Positions 62,001-64,000 of a stretch of 64,000 nt of DNA are shown piece after piece. Under the pieces are notes generated by a model that did not search any database, had not been told where the DNA came from, and saw only the letters and a program-made list of their open reading frames with translations. How positions within the stretch are numbered: position 1 is the stretch's first letter; each line of letters begins with the position of its first letter. Both the position numbers and the translations under genes were made by a program. Origin of the DNA: Dipylidium caninum (taxonomy: Eukaryota > Platyhelminthes > Cestoda > Cyclophyllidea > Dipylidiidae); contig QEYB01000448.1 in the NCBI GenBank assembly GCA_017562135.1, forward strand, positions 496,001 to 560,000, given 5' to 3'.

Positions 62001-64000
62001 CCATCCTCGACGTCCTCATAACCACTCGGTTAATTATTAGGCAGACCAAGAAGAAATCGCGCTCTTTTCTTCGTGCTCATTTCAATGCAGTTTGTGTGGA
62101 GACGCGATCATGTAAATAGGTAAGCTTTGATGCTGCGGTCAATTTTATTTGTCTCTTTTATAAATTAGAAAAGAGGTCGATGATGATAAGTGGAAATGGA
62201 CATTTAGTTCATTTTTAGTTCAATTTTCGTTCGAGCAAGGATTAAAATCAAAAGAAGCACTGAAAAGGTTAAAGACAATCACGACGATTTCCTAAAGAGA
62301 ACAAGAATCATATGTGGTTTAAAAACATTAGAAAGAGGAATATAAATCTGGGAGCTGTTGGATGAAAGGGACGACGCTGATCTCCCAAGGGCGATGATGG
62401 ACTCATGCTCTTGTTAAACTATTATGGAAGTTTCACTGAAGCTCGGCTTTCCATGGTCTACACGTTAGGATCGTTCTTAACGCATAGGAAAAGTGTCTAC
62501 AGGCAAGAAATTTGGTTTCCTCATGATTCGACAGGGACGGAACCCGATCAACGTCGTATGAGTTGCGCGTCCTTTTGGTCTCTGTATGGAAACGTCCTGT
62601 TTTTGGAACCAAGTGTAACTGGAGATGAGAAGAGAGAAGCGCCTATTTTCTGAGACCTAAACAATCACTGACGATAAAGAAGATCAGTATTTGTAGACTA
62701 CCGGATTTTTCAGGAAATCAACATGATGAATTGCTCGAAACTCATCAGACCGTTTCGGGAGAGATGTTTTGTGAACAACTCGATCGAACGAAATAGAAGT
62801 TCTTAACAAAAGGATCTGTTCTTGTGCCTTGCGAAAAACAAAACAGCTTTTAACACAATACCCGCTGGGCTCCGTGTTGAAGAAATAGGGTAGAAAAAGC
62901 TTAAGGAGTTTTAATTTAAACTTTTACGGCATCACCAGATCCCGCGCAAGAGGATTAGAGCCTTTTCAGTTTGTCAGAGCATGCATTAAGAAGGTGGAAC
63001 TTACAAAAAGGGTTGAAAACTTTTTCAATGCAGAATCAAAGGGGTTTTTTGAAAAGGAAACGAACGACTATCTACCCGCTGGCAAAAAGCTGGAATCGTA
63101 TTTTTAACTAAAATGTAAGATTTCCTCAATAAATGCATGTTTTCGTCAACAAATAACAATTTCAATTGCCTTTCAATTTACCTATTCTGTAGACCGAAAA
63201 TTAACCAACTGTGAATTTCGCAATAATAAGTGTAATAAATAATGATAATAATCAAGGCGATGGCGGACTATCGTGCCGAGGAGGGTTCTTTGCTCCTGGA
63301 GCCTTTCCGAAAGGCACTTTGCCTCTAAACATTATGTTTACTTGTCTTGGGCTGCCTGTGACTCGTTCACTAGCCAACTCTTCTTTAACAATGTACTCTT
63401 TGGCGGCGTTCAAGTAACACCGAACAATCTGGGCGTCTCTCAGGTCTCAGTAGGGAGGCGTTCTGTTTTTTTGCGACGAGATGTCTCTCAACGCCGTCTG
63501 TACTTGTCTCACCTAGGCAGTGAAATGTTCACTGACCCACTTCTCCTTCCAAGGTGGACTCTTTGGTGGGAAATTCACTTAGATTCAAGCTGTAAAATTA
63601 CCGGGAAAATCGTGGAGTTGCTTTCCCGCGAGAAATTCAATTCTCAATTTTTCTGCCAAGCACGAAGGCTTAACGCCACATCGGGACTAAATGAAGAGCT
63701 TAAGAGAATTAGAAGGTTTGTCCAGTGTAATCAAATGAGCCGACTTATTTTTATAAATCCACTCTGCACTGGCGGCGTATAATCATCCTCCAAGCGATTA
63801 CTTGGCGTTTGTGCGACTCGTCTACACAAAGCGGGTTAAGGCAAGTTGCCAGGAGCACGGAGACTTGGCCAAAGGAAATGTTTAAAGATGCGACAGATGG
63901 ATGGAGTGAAATCCTACTGGCAGACTGAATGAAGCAGAAGAAAGACCAAGTGCCAGTGGAGTAGACAGACCTTTCAATTTGTCGATCCTTCTCCTTCAAA
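28382..64000 (-). CDS. ELKS/CAST/ERC (Bruchpilot-like) active-zone scaffold, 35 exons seen, 5' end outside the window
   Basis: ERC proteins organise the presynaptic cytomatrix, binding RIM, calcium channels and vesicle-tethering partners; that is family knowledge. The window holds about 5.2 kb of coding sequence. Matches to the ERC pattern: exon 1 EKDRQIER; exon 2 LDEKSAQL and KRDTEL; exon 3 ASKLQSEVDRLLNM then LDKDNQIHELEE; exon 4 QQADRKKNNQLLDEARQR; exon 5 EREAHVASRE; exons 33-34 QAEEILTTKIEALTASLCEK then DANLAL. Between exons 5 and 33 lie 27 phase-0 exons (about 1,360 codons) of extra coiled coil that vertebrate ERC lacks. The resolved C-terminus ends RLYSPD rather than the RIM-binding -IWA. 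The N-terminal ERC part must lie beyond 64000. Introns range from 70 nt to over 4 kb and carry MITE-like elements. The family call is strong; a few exons may be missing and exon 27 has a frameshift. Confidence 0.85.
28512..28659 (-). CDS. ERC-like exon 34 (conserved C-terminal ERC motif)
   Basis: 148 nt, phase 2 to 0: IEALTASLCEKDANLALIQ aligns with ERC Q-E-A-L-L-A-A-I-S-E-K-D-A-N-I-A-L-L-E, then EKLNSEKEAIQKQLRQL. Acceptor TTTTTCAG, donor GTAAGT. Confidence 0.9.
29452..29594 (-). CDS. ERC-like exon 33 (conserved ERC sequence resumes)
   Basis: 143 nt, phase 0 to 2: Gln-rich CSQQIQQKQQQLETLMKQLE, then QAEEILTTK, which aligns with ERC L-E-E-I-L-E-M-K. Acceptor TTTTCAG, donor GTGAGT. Confidence 0.9.
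30358..30507 (-). CDS. ERC-like exon 32
   Basis: 150 nt, phase 0/0: VRKLEALQVQLRRYEEETAN..GIEERDQLVRQLRIDS. Acceptor CATCTAG, donor GTGAGC. Confidence 0.85.
30885..30977 (-). CDS. ERC-like exon 31
   Basis: 93 nt, phase 0/0: SLKQEVDILKKELDKRDLVI, ending EKEC. Acceptor ATTGTAG, donor GTAAGT. Confidence 0.85.
31228..31338 (-). CDS. ERC-like exon 30
   Basis: 111 nt, phase 0/0: LSIIEKLSQENQELKVSLSE. Acceptor ACTTTAG, donor GTTGGT. Confidence 0.8.
31600..31959 (-). CDS. ERC-like exon 29
   Basis: 360 nt, phase 0/0, the longest rod exon: VIEELSRQLEMAKMAAQQAT, AEKSQRDREAITSLKADLQD, REAAEQRVKQLEHDLQNQIK, ending EEVC. Donor GTGAGT. Confidence 0.9.
32046..32138 (-). CDS. ERC-like exon 28
   Basis: 93 nt, phase 0/0: QDQVAFERNQQQRLSYELET..KKELNIRENQ. 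Acceptor ATCTGCAG, donor GTCGGG. Confidence 0.8.
32287..32392 (-). CDS. ERC-like exon 27, with an apparent +1 frameshift
   Basis: 106 nt between an acceptor (CCTACAG) and a donor (GTACGA). The first part reads IEQLTSQLKTS and the second DNCKQLEQKLLEMKQQVESL in another frame. Ignoring one base of the G4 run at 32358-32361 (C4 on the coding strand) gives a clean 105-nt exon. Alternatively the exon starts only at the internal CCCCAG acceptor (DNCKQ..). Confidence 0.6.
32648..32752 (-). CDS. ERC-like exon 26
   Basis: 105 nt, phase 0/0: EMEKFRQQHEDLDRQLENLQ. Acceptor ACTTAG, donor GTAAGA. Confidence 0.85.
33066..34738 (+). mobile_element. MITE-like element copy 2 with tandem 3'-part repeats (ERC intron 25/26)
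   Basis: 33066-33480 shares the element's 5' part (GTAGATTCATTAGTGACAAA). Three diverged copies of the 3' part follow at about 33536-33830, 33822-34205 and 34262-34735, each with GGTCGCAACGGCG or CAACGGCGTTGAACTA and CTGTCAAAAAAGGCATATA-type blocks. TIR-like ends occur near 34090-34110 and 34570-34600 (TTTCACAGTTTCAAACTCAA). The left terminus is degenerate. Confidence 0.5.
33418..33439. repeat. (CA)n microsatellite
   Basis: A CA tract inside MITE-like copy 2; the same position in other copies holds shorter CA tracts. Confidence 0.85.
34739..35092 (-). CDS. ERC-like exon 25 (Gly/Ser linker plus coiled coil)
   Basis: 354 nt, phase 0/0. The first 50 residues are Gly/Ser-rich (SYSTAGGSILGRPASVAAGY, MTGGTSSGLITTGG), then a highly charged coiled coil ELDRLHGEREVMRSQLDAAE..LHEMEENLQKSKDEA. 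Donor GTAGGT. Confidence 0.85.
36549..37945 (+). mobile_element. MITE-like element, copy 3 (ERC intron 24/25)
   Basis: The left end is TTAGAAACTATGAAAGAAGC. The right end, reverse-complemented, is TTGAAAACTATGAAAGGGGC, so the terminal inverted repeats are well kept over about 1.4 kb. The interior holds the shared GGAGGAGGAATTAGGGACGA block and two diverged copies of the 3' part (about 37260-37560 and 37600-37945). Confidence 0.65.
38120..38314 (-). CDS. ERC-like exon 24
   Basis: 195 nt, phase 0/0: RTLQEQLAGLQQNMNEMTTQ..RIQELTRQLRETQ. Acceptor CTTTGAAG, donor GTAGGA. Confidence 0.8.
38502..38717 (-). CDS. ERC-like exon 23
   Basis: 216 nt, phase 0/0: IEQLTQQLDLTAKLSQLTNS..ESQQQTIIQR. Acceptor CGCCTAG, donor GTGAAT. 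Its start resembles exon 27. Confidence 0.85.
38941..39033 (-). CDS. ERC-like exon 22
   Basis: 93 nt, phase 0/0: ELDNLNLMVKQLKGELQRKD. The intron to exon 21 is only 37 nt (39034-39070). Donor GTTTGT. Confidence 0.8.
39071..39175 (-). CDS. ERC-like exon 21
   Basis: 105 nt, phase 0/0: VDKLNYERDSLSKSYEEEVK. Acceptor GGTTTAG, donor GTAAGT. Confidence 0.85.
39268..40066 (-). mobile_element. MITE-like element, copy 4 (ERC intron 20/21)
   Basis: Inverted relative to copies 1-3: ends GGAAACTATGAAACTGGCGT at 39270 and, reverse-complemented, TGGAAAAATATGAAAAGGGC near 40060. The interior carries the shared GGCCTTAATTCCTCCTCCTC block at 39643. Confidence 0.6.
40577..41090 (-). mobile_element. MITE-like element, copy 5 (ERC intron 20/21)
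   Basis: A short copy of about 510 bp with both termini: AAGCTATGAAACGGGCGTTG on the left and, reverse-complemented, TTGAAAACTACGAAACGGGT on the right. Same orientation as copy 4. Confidence 0.65.
41179..41301 (-). CDS. ERC-like exon 20
   Basis: 123 nt, phase 0/0: EVENLRKRNADLENEIHDLR, a near-duplicate of the LRKRN..LE..I..LR block in exon 19. Donor GTGACT. Confidence 0.85.
41534..41683 (-). CDS. ERC-like exon 19
   Basis: 150 nt, phase 0/0 using donor GTTCGC: HDLLDEIHGLRKRNHELESH, then a Ser/Ala-rich SATSASPSTARYFQ. A GTAACT donor at 41490 would lengthen it but break phase. It resembles exon 20. Confidence 0.7.
42028..42153 (-). CDS. ERC-like exon 18
   Basis: 126 nt, phase 0/0: QSQADELARLQSNLEENKSK..EEREQRLRKIESEN. 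Donor GTGAGT. Confidence 0.85.
42443..42568 (-). CDS. ERC-like exon 17
   Basis: 126 nt, phase 0/0: DLEYNKNRIQEVETERAQLN, ending ELEC. Acceptor ATGTAG, donor GTGAGT. Confidence 0.85.
42723..42839 (-). CDS. ERC-like exon 16
   Basis: 117 nt, phase 0/0: ADEISRMRSVQQEQGSRLSH..DEKDHDLKSLYGEL. Donor GTTAGT. Confidence 0.8.
42899..42914. repeat. Run of 16 G
   Basis: A homopolymer seen directly in the intron upstream of ERC exon 16. Such runs are prone to length errors. Confidence 0.9.
43246..43371 (-). CDS. ERC-like exon 15
   Basis: 126 nt (six heptads), phase 0/0: KKKMHSLESEMKSLREEITY. Acceptor TTTTTCAG, donor GTAAGC. Confidence 0.85.
43662..43790 (-). CDS. ERC-like exon 14
   Basis: 129 nt, phase 0/0: IQEIQRLTKELDELNHRVNY..REGRLEQQETEL. 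Donor GTAAAT. Confidence 0.85.
44197..44301 (-). CDS. ERC-like exon 13
   Basis: 105 nt (five heptads), phase 0/0: VITDLESLQKKYHTVLGQLT, ending EREC. Donor GTAAGT. Confidence 0.85.
44862..44990 (-). CDS. ERC-like exon 12
   Basis: 129 nt, phase 0/0: ERTLRLETTRATDELARV..KKDKIKLLDFEK. Acceptor GGTATAG, donor GTTCGA. Confidence 0.8.
45188..45262 (-). CDS. ERC-like exon 11
   Basis: 75 nt, phase 0/0: STLEIERLKLELAKSKDERE. Acceptor TTACAG, donor GTGAGT. Confidence 0.8.
45957..46892 (+). mobile_element. MITE-like element, copy 6 (ERC intron 10/11)
   Basis: The left end GGAAACTATGAAAATGGCGT and the reverse-complemented right end TTTGAAACTCGGAAATGAGC form terminal inverted repeats over about 0.94 kb. 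The GGAGGAGGAATTAAGG block occurs twice (about 46280 and 46422), an internal duplication. Confidence 0.65.
47236..47415 (-). CDS. ERC-like exon 10
   Basis: 180 nt, phase 0/0. It starts with a non-coil SAAGMNGLVDWQSQIAGMP, then coiled coil ELATLRQANTEMREKLLQLQ. Donor GTGAGC. Confidence 0.8.
49221..49349 (-). CDS. ERC-like exon 9 (insertion coiled coil)
   Basis: 129 nt, phase 0/0: LQQQLQDLTRLRFQNSEMEV..LNALEVAQ. Acceptor GCATGCAG, donor GTATGA. Confidence 0.8.
50209..50538 (-). CDS. ERC-like exon 8 (Ala/Ser/Gly-rich linker)
   Basis: 330 nt, phase 0/0. Unlike its neighbours it is low-complexity: SQKTAASTGALTKAH, HSGAPGGSISPHLSGS, SSSASAAAAAATLTAGG, returning to charged sequence (LGRLLHEKETM) at the end. 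Probably a flexible hinge in the rod. Confidence 0.75.
51716..51844 (-). CDS. ERC-like exon 7 (insertion coiled coil)
   Basis: 129 nt, phase 0/0: YIPELEKLRRTNQEANLRIA..GQEEHLTEQDKSA. Acceptor TTTCCAG, donor GTTAGT. Confidence 0.85.
52021..52043. repeat. (CTG)n trinucleotide repeat
   Basis: A CTG repeat in the intron between ERC exons 6 and 7, with pyrimidine-rich flanks. Confidence 0.85.
52327..52347. repeat. (AAT)n microsatellite
   Basis: A TAA/AAT repeat of about seven units, seen directly. Confidence 0.85.
52853..52981 (-). CDS. ERC-like exon 6 (insertion coiled coil)
   Basis: 129 nt, 43 codons, phase 0/0: LRELRSTVEHLQRERNNLSS, ending in Cys (ETDC). Donor GTGAGT. Confidence 0.85.
53360..53491 (-). 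CDS. ERC-like exon 5, last conserved exon before the insertion
   Basis: 132 nt, phase 0/0. It encodes RELEQALRESVRLTAEREAH; the C-terminal EAHVASRED aligns with ERC K-E-A-H-L-A-N-L. Acceptor CTTCCAG, donor GTGAGA. Confidence 0.9.
55116..55251 (-). CDS. ERC-like exon 4
   Basis: 136 nt, phase 2 to 0. QQADRKKNNQLLDEARQRAD matches ERC Q-Q-L-E-K-K-K-N-A-Q-L-L-E-E-x-R-R-R. Acceptor GTTTACAG, donor GTACGG. Confidence 0.9.
55454..55644 (-). CDS. ERC-like exon 3
   Basis: 191 nt, phase 0 to 2. ASKLQSEVDRLLNMV and DKLDKDNQIHELEE match the ERC A-E-V-D-R-L-L..D-K-D-x-x-I-x-E-L-E signature. Donor GTAACT. Confidence 0.9.
55645..59617. other. Large ERC intron 2/3
   Basis: About 4 kb without a recognisable exon. 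The frames present overlap one another and lack coiled-coil character. Confidence 0.5.
55966..55997. repeat. (AG)n microsatellite
   Basis: About 32 bases of AG repeat in the intron upstream of ERC exon 3. Confidence 0.9.
59618..59882 (-). CDS. ERC-like exon 2
   Basis: 265 nt. Acceptor GGGCAG, donor GTGCGT. A conserved coiled coil with LDEKSAQLNETREEVAQL and YKRDTELNQLQAQLRQRDAE, colinear with vertebrate ERC. A 4.1-kb intron separates it from exon 1. Confidence 0.9.
59883..63970. other. Large ERC intron 1/2
   Basis: About 4.1 kb between two exons that join in phase 2 and restore conserved sequence. No exon or nested gene is recognised. Confidence 0.5.
63971..64000 (-). CDS. ERC-like exon 1 (partial, cut by window end)
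   Basis: LKEKDRQIER, matching ERC S-E-K-E-R-I-I-E-R-L-K-E. The donor GTCTGT is at 63970; the exon ends in phase 2 and joins exon 2 to restore IERLKEARER. Confidence 0.75.

Noticed and set aside
1..64000. tRNA, rRNA or CRISPR-like arrays
   Set aside because: Scanning by eye found no cloverleaf, no rRNA core sequence and no regularly spaced identical repeats; short ncRNAs could still be missed.

Overview
The window is animal nuclear DNA: intron-rich genes with GT..AG splice sites, long intergenic stretches, microsatellites and dispersed repeats, and no bacterial-type operons. Very short introns (about 30-75 nt) mixed with kilobase introns, and a synaptic gene set, fit an invertebrate. A parasitic flatworm (cestode-like) is my best guess, by inference only. 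Five genes can be supported.

Layout. 1-4900: no gene seen. 4907-5036: a compact promoter (three CCAAT boxes and a TATA-like box) for a + strand gene at 5199-8225 encoding a protein phosphatase 1 glycogen-targeting subunit (RVxF motif plus CBM21 domain). 8652-20971: about 12 kb without a convincing gene, holding simple repeats and one MITE-like element. 20972-21564 (+): a small SAM-domain (SAMD15-like) gene interrupted by three introns of only 31, 30 and 31 nt. 22097-22708 (-): a single-exon, single-pass membrane protein of unknown family. 24755-27506 (+): a type II membrane, cholinesterase-like protein without the catalytic serine (neurotactin/neuroligin type), with an in-frame TAA in its third exon.

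28382-64000 (-): the main feature, the 3' part of a very large ELKS/CAST/ERC (Bruchpilot-like) active-zone scaffold gene. I resolve 35 exons (about 5.2 kb of coding sequence, about 1,730 codons). The 5' part lies beyond position 64000. Exons 1-5 (63971-64000 to 53360-53491) match the conserved ERC coiled coil. Exons 33-34 (29594-28512) match the conserved segment near the ERC C-terminus. Between them sit 27 exons (about 4.1 kb, about 1,360 codons) of extra coiled coil, all bounded by phase-0 introns, with recurrent exon sizes of 129, 126, 105 and 93 nt. This looks like a tandem-exon expansion inserted inside the ERC domain.

The introns of this gene are also the home of a family of short elements with terminal inverted repeats of the type GAAACTATGAAA..GGCGTT. 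The cholinesterase-like gene and the ERC-like gene converge tail to tail (27506 and 28382); both families act at synapses elsewhere. All gene models were built by eye from splice signals and remembered family patterns; no search or transcript data were available.
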